Positions 10,776 to 23,100 of a stretch of 64,000 bases of DNA are shown one piece after another. Made by a program: the position numbers and the translations under genes. The notes beneath the pieces were generated by a model, which saw only the letters and a list, made by a program, of their open reading frames with translations, did no database searches and had not been told where the DNA came from. Position 1 is the first letter of the stretch. The number at the start of each line of letters is the position of its first letter. The stretch is from assembly GCA_002633025.1 (NCBI GenBank), contig NMRB01001667.1, positions 17,080 through 81,079 of the forward strand, written 5' to 3'. The DNA comes from Notospermus geniculatus. Taxonomy: Eukaryota > Nemertea > Pilidiophora > Heteronemertea > Lineidae.

Positions 10776-11810
10776 CTATTTTATCGGTGAAAATACATTT
10801 ACTTCAGCATATCTCTTATGTTTCAGACGTATCATGCCAACGTTCCTCTTTTGGTCAAAAGTGGCTTGGCTCGATTTCATGAGTCTACTATCATCGTCAC
10901 TCACTCCATGCATTTCTAGCCGCAGCAAACTGATGACGTCATTGTTTTCATTCAAACTCGATTTACAAATCTCGTGCATTTCAAAGCCAGAGTACCCCCA
11001 GTATTTAGCATTTATTGTTTTCCTTGGGTACAAAAAACGTACACCGAACACCCCCAACGCTTCGTTAATGATGATGAATTTTGCGGAGGTTTTTGGCATA
11101 GGGACCTCTTGTTGCCGTATTGAAGGACGCGTGTGAAAGTCTCGAACAACGAGAACAACCTGTAACCGATATTCAACTTTGTTTATAAAAATGAGAACGG
11201 GATATTTCGCCGCATGGAACAACCACAACAATGGCCGATCAGGGTTATCTCGTAGAATTTCTTCCGGAAGTTGAAACTGAAGAGTTGAATTGTGGGAGAA
11301 AGCATACGCCATTTTACCATTCTCATTTTTCCTGTACAGGTCGTAAAAGGACAAAGACATTGCTGATCGCGCAGACAGGAAACAATAAAAAACAAATCTT
11401 ATCATATCCATGGTGTGAATAAAGAGTTTGGCTGGACCAGTAAGGTGAATTACCTTAACGCATTTTTCTTTCGGCGGAGGAGGCAGATTTATAGTCAATT
11501 TCCCACGTGATAACTGATACACCCGTATTTCCTTAATAACGACGAATTTTCTGCGGGTTTTCCTGACAAGAATATGTAGGAGATAGTCAAGAAAGCTACG
11601 GGAACAGACTGAGTAACCTTTAGATATACTAAGATAGTAGGTGAAATTATATAACACCCGATAAACGTTATTTTGACGCGGAGTGTACACCAGGACCCTC
11701 GACCAAGGCACTGGCTGTTCTACGTAACGTACAGTTACAAATGGCTGGATCAGGTGAAATGAAAGGGAGACAAATTTTTCCGTTGATCTGATTGGTGGAA
11801 TAAACGACAT
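10776..11810 (-). CDS. Unrecognised intronless ORF, 344 aa, with internal duplication
   Basis: I do not recognise this protein. It is the longest minus-strand ORF outside known families and is uninterrupted for over 1 kb in DNA where other open frames are short. Two blocks resemble each other about 158 residues apart: KTRRKFVVIKEIRVY and KTSAKFIIINEALGVF, and the DNA is also similar (11039-11101 versus 11513-11570). Each block mixes hydrophobic strands with scattered Tyr, Arg and a few Cys; no signal peptide or clear membrane segment was seen. The upstream frame stays open, so it may be one exon of a larger gene or a retrocopy. A second open frame lies just downstream on the same strand (10528-10737). 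Confidence 0.5.
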   Translation of the reverse strand: MSFIPPIRSTEKFVSLSFHLIQPFVTVRYVEQPVPWSRVLVYTPRQNNVYRVLYNFTYYLSISKGYSVCSRSFLDYLLHILVRKTRRKFVVIKEIRVYQLSRGKLTINLPPPPKEKCVKVIHLTGPAKLFIHTMDMIRFVFYCFLSARSAMSLSFYDLYRKNENGKMAYAFSHNSTLQFQLPEEILRDNPDRPLLWLFHAAKYPVLIFINKVEYRLQVVLVVRDFHTRPSIRQQEVPMPKTSAKFIIINEALGVFGVRFLYPRKTINAKYWGYSGFEMHEICKSSLNENNDVISLLRLEMHGVSDDDSRLMKSSQATFDQKRNVGMIRLKHKRYAEVNVFSPIK

Positions 11811-12130
11811 TCGATGACGTACTCTGTAGTTATAAACTTTGTTTACCTATGAACATGATGAAAAGGAGGTCGAAAATGTGAGTGTAAAATTTTCATTCTG
11901 GAGCCCAAGACTCCCACAGAGATGTGGCACAGGTCTTACCTCTAAAGCGAATAGGTCATACCAGTCGCAGGGTTTCCATCAGAGGGTAAAATGGGTAAAA
12001 TTCCGTACCCTTAAATTTTTCCAGGGTACGGATATGTACCTCCTAATGTGAAAGAAGGCAATATTGCTTGAATGTCCCTAGCCGTGACCAAAGAGTGCAG
12101 TTTGATCGCACTCGCTGCTCATGAGTAAAC

Positions 12131-12365
12131 GGCGCCGCACACTGGCGACTAAAATGAGGGCGACTACCGATGCTACTACTGCGTCGCATGCGATAATTAC
12201 CTTTGAGGTTGATCAGTGATGTCATCCGCGACATCACTGATCTTCCAATGAAGCATTTGTCGCAAACGAGTCAACAAAAACTAAAAAAAACTAAAAATAT
12301 GTTCGGTCGCTGCTGTGGTCGGTCGCCTAGAAAATCGCTCGAAAAATCGCCAGTGTGCGGTGCCC
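12131..12365. mobile_element. Foldback element, GGCGCCGCACACTGGCGA ends
   Basis: Left GGCGCCGCACACTGGCGA, right inverse TCGCCAGTGTGCGGTGCC. The interior includes a smaller palindrome GATCAGTGATGTC...GACATCACTGATC. Confidence 0.7.
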
Positions 12366-12627
12366 TTAACTGACCCGCCTACCATTGAATAACCGCTCAT
12401 AGTTGAATTCTGTGCAGTGGTCACATGTCGACGCTTGACCAATCACTGGCCGTGTACTATCGGGCATTGTCATGAGGCTGAGTTTACATCGAGACACACG
12501 CGACACGAACACGCATGCGAACAAAGGTTTCATGGGGATGAATCCTTTGTGAAGCCATTGTTCGCCTGCGTGTTCGTGNAAGTTTCAAGCTCCTCCGTTG
12601 AACGGTCTAGGAGGAGATATCACTTTC

Positions 12628-12682
12628 GGACGGACGGACGGACAGACAGCCGGACGGCCGGACAGCCGGACAGCCGGACTGA
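12628..12682. repeat. GGAC-rich simple repeat
   Basis: CGGACGGACGGACGGACAGA followed by CCGGACGGCCGGACAGCC repeats. Confidence 0.8.
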
Positions 12683-13129
12683 CGGCGGAGGGTAAAACAA
12701 TATCTCCCCGACTTTTTTCAAAAAGCGGGGAGATAATGACGAAATACATTGTTCAACCTTGAAAAGTTATTTTAATGTATAATTGTCTTAACTGACAGTT
12801 GGATAAGAGATGTACAAAAGCTTGATTGTAGTAAATAAATAGTTTACATACGATATGTCAAATGTAGACGAAAGCTTTTGGCCTGGTTGGTAATACAACA
12901 CCTGTACAAATTCGATTAAATTCTGCCCTAATTTGGTCTAAAATGACATAATCTTGTGCAAGAAGTGATCCCTCCGGCAAAGAACTGGTACCGGTGTAAC
13001 ATCAGCCTATGTTCCCTGTTTTTCAGTGTTTCCTCATTTTGCTTTGTATTGGTATTACTGTAAATGTAGGCCTAGTGACAATATAGCTAAAAAGATCACG
13101 ACTTTCAATAGGGCAGATTTGGCTATTTT

Positions 13130-13457
13130 TGTGCCAACCACCAAACTGCCTGTGGCGAAATTTGCGGCAAGCTGAATCGCTTTACGGTATTTTCAAAATA
13201 TTAGCATAATGCAAGTAGAGGCTTCATAACCTCGTGAAGGGCCCCAAAATGCTTGCCTGATACACACTTCGACGAAACAAGACCTAGTTTCCAGTTAACA
13301 TTGAAAACACTGCAGGCAAAGCTCAAATGTATTCAGACAGAGCATAGTACATTTTACACTGTACACCAAAAATTCATAAGGTCGCTTATGAATTTTTGCC
13401 TAGGTACACTAATGTCGGCGAACGTAAGCACTTTCTGAACTGAGTGCAGTGCGGCTT
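13130..13457. repeat. Dispersed repeat R2, copy 1
   Basis: Shares CCTCGTGAAGGG, ATGCTTGCCTGATAC, ATGTATTCAGA and the closing GTAAGCACTTTCTGAA block with 16551-16795. Confidence 0.65.
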
Positions 13458-13659
13458 TAATTATTAACAAGTCTGAAAATCTTTCTATTGCCAACCAAAA
13501 ATTCCCTACCCTACCCGGCGCCGACAGCTAAATGTCGATGCCGATGTCATATCACCAACCAGGCCCGTATCAACGAATAAATTATAATACTACTCGCACG
13601 TACCAACTAAGTCACGTACCCCGAGCGAAGCAAGTTTAAGAGACAATACATACATTCAT

Positions 13660-13954
13660 TTAAAGGGACACTATTCGCCTTCCCTATTCTGCACTAAACA
13701 TACCCGCGTTAAGGGAGACCTCTATTGACAATGTTCTTAAACTACCACGGTATTGCCACTTTCTGTCGACAGCCGGTGCCACTGACACCATTCACCAATA
13801 CTGTAGTTAAGCCTCTCGCCCCAGTGTTGGAGAATGTATGATTACACTACAATGCACGTAGTAGCATGCATAGTTTACCAAGTCGTCAATAGAGGTCTCC
13901 CTTAACGCGGGTAGGTGTAATGCAGAATTGGGAAGCAATACTGTGGTCCTTTAA
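13660..13954. mobile_element. Foldback element, ~70-bp inverted ends
   Basis: TTAAAGGGACACTATTCGCC at the left and its diverged inverse at the right; the best-paired stretch is CGCGTTAAGGGAGACCTCTA with its exact inverse near 13890. The loop sequence (13745-13870) reappears inverted at 14000-14150. Confidence 0.8.
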
Positions 13955-14150
13955 ACTACCTACCGCTTATGAACCTCGCCCCCTTTAGAGTAACTCTCGT
14001 TCCTAGGGCACCCACGTACATGTATGCACAGTATTGTAATACACACGTACATTCTCCAAAACAGGGGCGAAGGAAAAACTACGGTATTGGAGAATGACGC
14101 AATCACCGCCGGTGGCGCTGGCTGTCGACAAAAAGTGGCACGCAAAGCTG
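13745..14150. repeat. Inverted pair of ~120-bp segments
   Basis: TGTCGACAGCCGGTGCCAC, CTCGCCCC and GTTGGAGAATGTA in the first segment match the reverse complement of the second. One segment is inside the foldback at 13660-13954, the other just outside. Confidence 0.6.
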
Positions 14151-14440
14151 CGACTTCCATGAATATGGCCCCTGGTGTCACTTGCAAACTGTGCGGCCAC
14201 TGGACCAGGTCAAATTAGGACAGAGTAATGACCAGGGGCCTTATTCATGAAAATTTGTAATTTCACCTGCGGGTGATTTCGCCATTAATCAGGGACTACC
14301 AGTGTCTTGGTGTGGTAGAATCTAATGCCTCCCCTTCCAAATGCCCATCTATTGTTTGTCAGAGGCTAGTTCTCTCTGGAGTCAAATTGAATGGTGCCAT
14401 GCACTTAATCTGTAAATGTGGTGTGGGGAGGGGGGGCTCC

Positions 14441-15075
14441 TACACAGGGTGGCCCAAAAACCGTACACATATATTTCCATAATCTGCAGACCAAAACCAT
14501 CTGCATGAACGGAGGTAGAGAGACGTACCTACTTCCATAACCTGCAGACCAAAACCATCTGCAGGAATGGAATGGGAGTCTGTCTAGAAGAACAATAACA
14601 CCAAGATACCTTGATGCGGTCCAACAGTTTTCCCTCTGCTCCTGGGCCATTTTTGTGCAGCAAAGTCAGAGGTCTGTTTATGAACTTCTGAAGAATCGCA
14701 TGATTAGGGCCTCGACTTTGCTTTACAAAATAGGGTTTGGAGCTCGAACCAATGGACGAAATTGGGATATCTTGGTGTCTTCTTTCTTCTAGAAAGATAC
14801 TCCATCCTATCCATTGGGATATCTTGGTGTCTTCTTTCTTCTAGAAAGATACTCCATCCTATCCATTGGGATATCTTGGTGTCTTCTTTCTTCTAGAAAG
14901 ATACTCCATCCTATCCATTGGGATATCTTGGTGTCTTCTTTCTTCTAGAAAGATACTCCATCCTATCCATTGCTATCAGCAGTTTTGGGCTCTGGGCAAT
15001 GGAATGATCTTGTGCAATTTTTGGGCTACCCTGTATTTGAGGCTTGGGGCAGGGGGCATTACATTCTACGACACC
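14441..15075. mobile_element. Element beginning CAGGGTGGCCCAAAAA, with 52-bp tandem core
   Basis: Starts with CACAGGGTGGCCCAAAAACC, a terminal sequence common in DNA transposons. A related segment with the same order of blocks is at 35960-36300. No transposase frame was seen. Confidence 0.5.
14761..14968. repeat. 52-bp tandem repeat, four identical copies
   Basis: Unit ATTGGGATATCTTGGTGTCT and the next 32 bp, at 14761, 14813, 14865 and 14917, with no differences seen between copies, so it is recent or homogenised. Confidence 0.95.
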
Positions 15076-15331
15076 GGTAAATGAGTTTTTTTCAAGATAT
15101 TTGAATTTCTATTTCAAACCAGGCATCAGCATTTTACCTGCTCTTTTTGCCACTGCGTACTTTATGCAACAACACAATATACAAACTCTAGGCTTACCCA
15201 TCACTATCATGTACATTTCAACCTTTCCAATTGAAAAGTTCGACAATATTTTACAAAAGCTTCCCTATGAACAACGGAAGCAACAACTAAGTGAGGAATC
15301 CCAGGGGGTCACTCACTATAAATAAGGGATA

Positions 15332-15545
15332 AGGGTTGTCAGCGTGGTGCAGTGCACACCAAGGCTTGTCACCTCTGAGGTTACGGGTTCGATCGGGAGA
15401 CCTTAAATTTGATCCCCAACAGTAGGCCTACCGCCTAGGCCCTATATAAACATATACGGCCGACCGCACCATAACCATTCGAGGGCTAATCCAATCCTAA
15501 CCCTAACCCTCATCGGAGACTCCTTTAGGGCTATGCCCTCCAAAA
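15332..15545 (+). mobile_element. tRNA-derived SINE (third family), partial
   Basis: Box A-like GCGTGGTGCAGTG and box B-like GGGTTCGATC at tRNA spacing, then an unrelated body that ends in two CCTAA repeats. Confidence 0.55.
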
Positions 15546-15575
15546 CCCCTTTAAACCACTAGCAGTGGTACTGCA

Positions 15576-15954
15576 GCTGAAAGGGTAAATGTCGTCCTGG
15601 GTATATATTACCCAGGATCTCAATCTTCACTAAAACAATACCCTGGGTGTAGTTTCGGTAGCCGAACATCACCCAGCTTCCATGGCTTCCGCAATCTGTG
15701 CCTAAGAACGAGTCCTATTTAGAAATTCCGTCGAATCTCGCGGTCTCGCGCCGTGGTACATGTTGAGTGTAGCTGTTCATGACATTCTTCAGGCAGTCAC
15801 GTGATCACGGGCGAGACAACCACGAATCCAGGTGTCATACTACGATGCTGGGTGATGTTCGGCTACTGAAAGTACACCCAGGGTATTGTTTTAGTGAAGA
15901 CTGAGATCCTGGGTAATCTTTGTATATACCCAGGACGACATTTACCCTTTCAGC
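15576..15954. mobile_element. Mutator-like MITE, copy 1 (9-bp TSD)
   Basis: Inverted ends of over 100 bp starting GCTGAAAGGGTAAATGTCGT. Flanked by the exact 9-bp duplication GGTACTGCA (15567-15575, 15955-15963). Second copy at 33300-33681. Confidence 0.9.
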
Positions 15955-16550
15955 GGTACTGCAGATGACCCAATTTCCGGTTTGATTTTGTTGCACCCTG
16001 ACCTTTCATCTTAGAGAGGCCGCTCAGTTTGACGAGCTGGTTTCCCCCTGCCCTCACTAGTGAGTGATCACCTGGGTCACAAACTAAGGCCCACTCCTTA
16101 TAAACTCAAGCTGGAAACTACTAACCCAAAGTTAACATGTAATCGTGAGTTATCGCAACCGCCAGGTTTAGGCCAATGACGCTCGTGCCTAAATCATAAT
16201 TATACGGTTTTTACAGTACATCAAATAAACAAACCACTATTAAAGGTAATGTATCACGGGTATTTCCGTGGGCCACGAAAATCATTGTTTATTTACATTT
16301 TGCTTGTTTGTGTCCAGTCTTTCTTTGTCTTATGAGTAATTTGTTGGTGGCATGCCCCTCTAGAAATTCTGATACGGAAAGTATTCAATTTGGTGGGGTG
16401 GCATGTCCCAAAAGTCCAAAATAACATACCGGTAATGTAAATATCCATGTTTACAAACATTGAATGTAGGTAAACAATGAGGTCATGATACATTATCGTT
16501 AACTCTATCAGTCAGGAATACATGTACTTCTTTAAATTCGTATTTAGTAC

Positions 16551-16795
16551 ATTAAAGCCCCTCTGTATTAAATTTACGGTATTTTCCAAGTGTTAGGAGA
16601 GTGCAGGTAGAGGTCTCATCATAGCCTCGTGAGGGTCCCGAAATGCTTGCCTGATACGTGCTTCAAACAAATCAAGGTAGAGCAGAGCTCTAATGTATTC
16701 AGATACGGCATACCGGTAGTCCATTTTACACTACACTAATGTTGGAGGACGTAAGTGCTTTCTGAATTCATTAAGGTGTGGCTTTAAGTACCATT
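16551..16795. repeat. Dispersed repeat R2, copy 2
   Basis: Diverged relative of 13130-13457; ends GTGGCTTTAA and starts ATTAAAGCCCC, suggesting short inverted termini. Confidence 0.6.
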
Positions 16796-17263
16796 TGGGA
16801 AATAAGTTGAACTAAAAACATCCCACCCGAATTATTCTATGTGTTTTCGGTAAATGTGCAGATTTTCATATAATTGCAAAAATATTTTTAAAATCAGGTG
16901 GCAAATAATAGGAATAAAAATCAAAACACCGATATTAATTCCAATGATTTGAATATAAAATGCCATTTACACATTGGAGTGACATAGGCCCATAATCAAG
17001 AGACTACATCACGTGCACAATACCAAAATCTCAAAAAATTGTTTTTTTTATAAATACAGTAAAATTCATGTCCCAACAGTAAAATTCACGTCCCACAGAG
17101 AGTGACTGAAAATTTCAAGCCACGGATTGATGCAGGATGTGAAAATGTCCTCAGACGAATTTGAGGCCTCAATACACTTGGGCATTTTACCCAGCAGTCG
17201 ACAGAAAATCTTTCATTATTTTGAGGAGCCTTGATAGTCTGGAGATTATCATGTGTCAGGTCC

Positions 17264-17523
17264 TACAGTACCTTGCACAACTGACCTCCCTTCCCCGCCG
17301 CGTACCATCCGCATACTACATACAGCGTCCTTCACGTACCGTCGAGGACGTGGCGCAGCGTCATGGAAGGCATGCAGTGAAGACGTAACGTCATTCACCC
17401 GACGTCACGCAACAGAGACGCGTGACGTACCCGTACCATACGCGATGAACTGAAGCCTACCTTCCGCGTCACGTACAGGGAAGGTACGCGGATTCAGGGA
17501 GGTCAATTGTGCCACGTACTGTA
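17264..17523. mobile_element. Foldback element, 28-bp inverted ends
   Basis: TACAGTACCTTGCACAACTG at the left pairs with the right end CAATTGTGCCACGTACTGTA; both include AGGGAGGTCA. Confidence 0.8.
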
Positions 17524-17732
17524 TGTTCGAATCCAGCCTGGGTCAAATAGGCTTAATCATCCCCGGCTCTTCAGTCTGTACGCCGTGGTGCCTTGTACCT
17601 TGTGCCGTCACAAGGGCAAGTCACATCACGTCCCCTTATAAAGTGGGACGTCCTGGGTTCAAATCCAGCCGGGGCCAAGTGGGATTAATTATCCCTGACT
17701 GTTCAGTCTGTCGCATGGGACAGTAGGCTGTG
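17524..17732 (+). mobile_element. SINE-A, two head fragments in plus orientation
   Basis: GGTTCAAATCCAGCCGGGG (box B-type), GGGATTAATTATCCCTG and GACAGTAGGCTGTGG match the reverse complement of the common SINE-A. An interrupted head is followed by a second, near-complete one. Confidence 0.65.
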
Positions 17733-18078
17733 GTCGAGATGGCGCTGCGTAGACGGACGCCAGGCAGTAGCCGTTGAGCATGAGAATGTGACGTCATTAC
17801 GACGGGGATGGCCTATTTTGGGCAAGAGACAAAGCCAGCCTACCATTCTGAGTAATCGATTCGACCAAGTAAAAAATACTAGTGTTGTATGTATCAAGTA
17901 CATTTGTATGAATTAGCTAAATCCTGATTTTTTTTCTCTATCATTATTCCCAAATTCGCCCTTTTCATTTGTCAGATTAATTGAAGCTATAAACCCCGAG
18001 ACCATACCCTTTACCAGGATTTCCTGGTAAAACTCGCGGCTACTGCCTGGCCACCGTCTATGCAGCGCCATCTCGACG
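17733..18078. mobile_element. Foldback element, GTCGAGATGGCGCTGCGTAG ends
   Basis: The left end pairs with GCAGCGCCATCTCGAC at the right, and CAGGCAGTAGCCG pairs with CGGCTACTGCCTG. Related short copies at 47898-47975 and 48150-48210. Confidence 0.8.
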
Positions 18079-18880
18079 GTGGCCAGGAAACTACGCTACG
18101 TTTCAAATTACCGTACACATTTAAATTATGTTTTTAATTACAGAAAGGTGAGACAGCCTCTTTATGTGTAGAACTTTACACATAAAGTATACCTTCTACA
18201 TAAGTGTACCTCTCCAAAAAATTTTGGATAGAAGTTTGCTGTGTTTAAAAACCCTTTTGATTTATCATATCAATAGGCCTTGTCAAAAATCTCCGCATAC
18301 AATTCATATGACAATGAACAAATGACTGATGATTCATGTAACTGTCCATAGGGGGCGTGTCACCCATCTCTCTAATTTTTACTCCACGCCGATTATTAGC
18401 GCAATACATCCCAATACACAACACTTGCGTAGCAATTCAGTAACCACTTTGTCCAATAGGTGGCGACACCTATAATTTGGCACAACAAATGCACTGCAAT
18501 TATCTTCCTAGGATCATCACTACATCCAACTGACCCCTGTGATAAGAACTTGTCCTACTTGTAAGTGAGGTTCATAAGATCCTAAGTACGGCTCAATATA
18601 TCCTAAGTAACGTTCAATAAATCCAAGGTTCTGGAAATTCCATGTCTTATTTTATCAAATTCCACACTTCCAAAGAGTACACGCAAGTCCAGTCTTGCGA
18701 CTACATGTAGAATGATTACATAACACAAAACACCCATAGAAGGGCAACAAAAATGCATGTCTTGATTAAACCATACGCACTATTAAAATTCCGAGATTTG
18801 ATGCTATTCGAATTTGATCCCTGATTAGGAGAATGGCCAAAATTGGCACCACTGATGTTCCAATGATTGTCCAGTGCCTT
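18079..18880. other. Downstream flank of the neogenin gene, nothing clear
   Basis: A/T-rich sequence without recognised elements or coding potential. Confidence 0.4.
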
Positions 18881-18885
18881 TATCC

Positions 18886-18956
18886 ACCAGCCACAGCTCC
18901 AATGATTGACCAGCCACAGTTCCAATGATTGACCAGCCACAGTTCCAATGATTGAA
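18886..18956. repeat. 23-24-bp tandem repeat, three units
   Basis: Unit CCAGCCACAGTTCCAATGAT + TGA. Confidence 0.85.
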
Positions 18957-19263
18957 TAATTGGCAGTTATGAGTATTGATGTTCATGGGTTCACATTTTT
19001 TTCATGATTGTAGCCAATTCACCGACGACAATGATCTAACCAGAGTGATATGAAGCTGAACTAAGACGGGGAAAGTTCTGGGGCATAGGCGGAGGGGGGG
19101 GGGGGTCATTGGGCTGGAAAGAACCCATCCGCTGGGAAAATTCTTTGAAATTTCACCAGAAAAATTGATCCCGTCCTTACAAGTCTTTTAAACCGACGGT
19201 AAATTTTTTAAAAAATTTTGAAAACTTCAGGAAAATATTTCCTATACCATCGAGATCCACATC

Positions 19264-19440
19264 GTTGATGAAGATTAATGTTAATTTCTGGAAAACATTT
19301 CCCGGCATGGCACTGACGTCAGTAAAACATTTCCACGCACTCTGGCACTGATGTCAGTAAAACATTTCCAGGCACTGATGTCAGTAAAACATTTCCCGGC
19401 ACTCTGGCACTGATGTCAGTAAATATTTCTGTGGCTCTGG
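19264..19440. repeat. Minisatellite with GGCACTGATGTCAGTAAAAC unit
   Basis: Four or five irregular units of 27-42 bp containing CACTGATGTCAGTAAAACAT. A short segment just before it (GAAGATTAATGTTAATTTCT) recurs at 20274 beside the neogenin splice donor. Confidence 0.8.
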
Positions 19441-19549
19441 CGATTAAGTATCCTTCCTGTGGCCTTCGACCAAAAATGCACTTCGATGAATGTTATCAGA
19501 CGGAAAATTATTGTAAGAAAATAGCATATCCATGGTCTCCGTACAAGTG

Positions 19550-19700
19550 TTAGGTACCATGCTTCAACTCATTCTTTTATGTGTAGCAACAGTCTCCATG
19601 CCGAATGAGAACTTGAATCGTTGAAATAGGTCGATACGAACAGCCTTGTCGAGCAGTTATGATCGCTGTCTACACTCACGATCATGATCAACCTCGCCAC
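19550..19700. repeat. Dispersed repeat R3, copy 1
   Basis: CATGCTTCAACTCATT, GTAGCAACA and AACAGCCTTGTCGA blocks match 24920-25070. Confidence 0.6.
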
Positions 19701-20061
19701 CATGAAATAGCACTGTGTGTATACGCTGTACATCGGTCGTGTGTACAAAGCTATGAACGAGGTCACCATAATGGGATGCATGACGACGGCGTCACGAAAC
19801 AAGCACAGCATGCCGCTTAAGCCCAACTGCACAAAAGCCATCAGACCATCCAAAATACGTGAATAACTATGACGTCTGAAATTCATGATTACCGATAACT
19901 ATGACGTCTGAAATTCCGTGTCTTTGATGAGTGCTCGATAAATAAATAAATGAATTATCCTGAAGAATATAGTTTGTGGAGAAATGTTGCAATGACTTTA
20001 GGATATCGGAAGTTTGTTCATGAGTTTATGTAAAGTGATGTGTGTTTTTTATTTGCGGTGG

Positions 20062-20160
20062 CTAGCATTCAAACTCTGACTGCGTAATTGCGTTAAGGTC
20101 CTTCATGATCCCCTCCAAGTTGGCCATTTCTGCTGATAATTCTTCCGTACTTGAAGAACG
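20062..20160 (-). CDS. NEO1: Neogenin last coding exon: P3 helix and stop
   Basis: Acceptor TTTATTTCAG|CGTTCT. It encodes [20 protein letters not shown], then [12 protein letters not shown] and TAG. This is the conserved C-terminal P3 helix (family pattern E-x-x-x-LEG-x-MK-x-LNAIT), which binds FAK and mediates receptor association in vertebrates (family knowledge). It is too short to appear as an ORF. An AATAAA on the minus strand at 20048-20053 is only 8 nt beyond the stop, probably too close to be the main poly(A) signal. Confidence 0.95.
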   Translation of the reverse strand, partial: RSSSTEELSAEMANLEGIMKDLNAITQSEFEC

Positions 20161-23100
20161 CTGAAATAAAGAAGAAAAATAGCTTAAAATATGTCACGAC
20201 AGTCATGCAAATATGCGTTTTTTTAGACTCTATTCTATACAATAGCACTATAATATATCCAAGATGGCGGCAATGAAGATTAATGTTAATTTCTGGAAAT
20301 ATCGACTACCGACCGGTAAATCTTCATCTTTTTTCTGATGTTGTTTCATCCCGCCATCTGGCGCACGCGGCGAAATAACTGGTAGCGGTGACCGCGACTT
20401 CATGGGACCAGACTGCACTGAAGGAGTGCCGGCTGTTTTCTTGTATGGACTAGTGGCTTGGGTAGGTTTTACTGCAAAAGAAACAAAAGGGTTCTGTTGT
20501 TTACTTAAAGTCTCACTTGTATCTAAAAATCGATTACACAGATTATTACTAAAGTGTGTAGAATACATACGCTGCAAATACACATACATGTATTTTGCTT
20601 TTTGTTTTATCAAATTCGGATGAGTAGTTTGGGAGATACTGACGAATATGTGTGTGAAATCTGAAACTAGCCATGTCGAAAATGCTAATTTATGCGTGAT
20701 GTCATTGCAGGGATAAAAGAAATCAAATCTGAGCCTTCCAATGTGGAGATGAACTTCATTTTCATTTACATGTTTACTAATTGACAAATTTTCGGACTTC
20801 ATTCTTTCACAGGAATAGTTGCACAAGTCCATTACAGCACTAAATGCATGCTCATTATGCAAATTCCTGCAATGACGTCACCAAATTAGGCCAAACATTC
20901 TCCTTTGACCAAATCCATGAAATGTGTTAGCCTATAACTTTTTAACCAAGTGGAGTTTTTCACCGAAACAAAAAGCATCTTGATCAGCATAAAATCCCAA
21001 AGTTTCTGATGTTGGAAAAAAAGTATGCGAACTAGGACTTTAAGGCTTTACACCGACAGCAACAACACGAACAACTGCCCGTAGTTGCATTGCCCATAGA
21101 GAGCCACCCGTACGAGAAAAACTCAAGTGCAGCAGCACTATAAACTTGGCAAAAATCTGGGCCATTTTTTTTCTCCGGGACAGTTTGAAACTTTCTGAAT
21201 AGTGATGTGCATCTACCACCATATACTAGTCGTGCAAAAAGGATGTAGGTTGAGGTAGGGGTTTCTAAAAGCTATGGTGATTATCTACAGATTTCTCTAG
21301 CATTCTCTCCAGCAAAGGCAGGTGATTGCAATGATCATGGGTAGGCCTTTTCATACTATGAGAGCTCGATCTACAGGGTGGGCCAGAAAAAGCATCCCTC
21401 GAACAATAGGGAAACAATAGAAATGCTATTGTTCGAGGGACACTTTCTCTGGCCCACCCTGTAGATCGACACTAGTCCGAGACCAGTTCAGTTATTTTTT
21501 TTTCGATTAGAAGTGATCTGAACAACTGGCCCAACCTTCCCCATCCAACGCAGTTTCCCTGAGGTCGTCCCAGGCCAGTTGTCCAGCACATTAACCTGCA
21601 GACACATTCATTTCAGCTATTGTGTCAAATCCTTTACCCTTTCGCTTAATGACAGTGCTTGCTTTTGCTGGAGGGGGTCACAAATGCCGAATTATCATCA
21701 GTTCTAAACGTCTGCTTAAGGCCCCTATTACATAGAAGTATACGGTATACAAAAACGCCAGTTAACAATGGCTTCACGGTCGTGAATCCATTTGAAGCCT
21801 TTGTTAACAGGCGTTTTTGTATACTGTATACCGGTACTTCTATGTAATAGGGGCCTAAAGAGCAAATTTCACTTCGAACATTTTTTTGGTATCTCAATTC
21901 ACATCAACGCTACAGGCCTGAAAAATTTGTTAAAAAAATCAGTAAAATCCCATGAAAACTCGTTACGTGAAAATACTCACAAGAAAGTAATTATGGTTAT
22001 ATTGTAAAGATATATTAATTAACCATTTATTTAGTTAGTAGAAATATTAAAATTTGTTGAAGCCTTGATCAAGATATGGACGAATATATACAGAACAACA
22101 TCAATTTAGGAAGGGATTATGTCATCAGGGATAAACCTGATCCGTCAAATAAAACACACCCACGAAATTAATTAAAACCCGCTGTCAATTTGCAGGTGTC
22201 ACTCAATATGACGTCACAACTCTAAAAGCTCCCACGAAAATCACCAGACAACACTGCACACTGATTTTTAGGACCATTTACAGCATCATTGGTAAGATTC
22301 CTGTAATTGCTGGCATAAAACTCAGCATTACTGGCATCATAAAGTATTCCTGGCATCATAAATTATTACTGGCATCATAAAGTATTCCTGGCTTCATAAA
22401 TTATTACTGGCATCATAAAGTATTACTGGCATCATAAATTATTACTGGCATCATAAATTATTACTGGCATCATAAAGGCAGTTTTACTGTCACATAATAT
22501 CATATTGGTACCCTAAAACAGCTTCAAAAACCACCACATTGGTTCTGGCATTAATTGAGTAAACTTGAAATCCCGTGAAACCTGATAATGAAGATTCATG
22601 TTAAACACCAATATGATGCACTCCTTACGAACACTTTTGAAGCAGTTAAAATCAACACACCAACTGGTGTCCATAGCATGGTACAATGCTGAAGCAATAT
22701 TTACATCCATGGTGACATGAATTCATGAGATTATAGGCCTAGTACGCTCGGTGGTGTGTGACAAAATACACCCTCTGCAGGCATCAAAGAATCAGGGCTG
22801 CCAGAGTGGCATAGTGGAACATCAGCACCTGTCACCTCTGTGGTTCTGGGTTCGATTTCCAGTTGGACCAATTGTTCATGTGTTGGTATTGTCCATCAGG
22901 GCCGAAGCCAAAGCATTATTGGCCCTGGTAAGTACGGAAGAGGCCAACTCAGGCTACTCATGTTCCTCACTTGGATGGGGTCTTTCACTTGCCCTTGCAA
23001 TGGTATAAAGTACAAGGCAACATGGCTTACGGTCCCATGCGACGGGCGTGAAGCAGGGATGATTTAGACCCATCCAAGTGAGAAATACGAGTAGTAGCAC

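Noticed and set aside
15495-15510. Telomere-like CCTAACCCTAACCCT
   Set aside because: Only two to three units, inside a SINE body; not a telomere.
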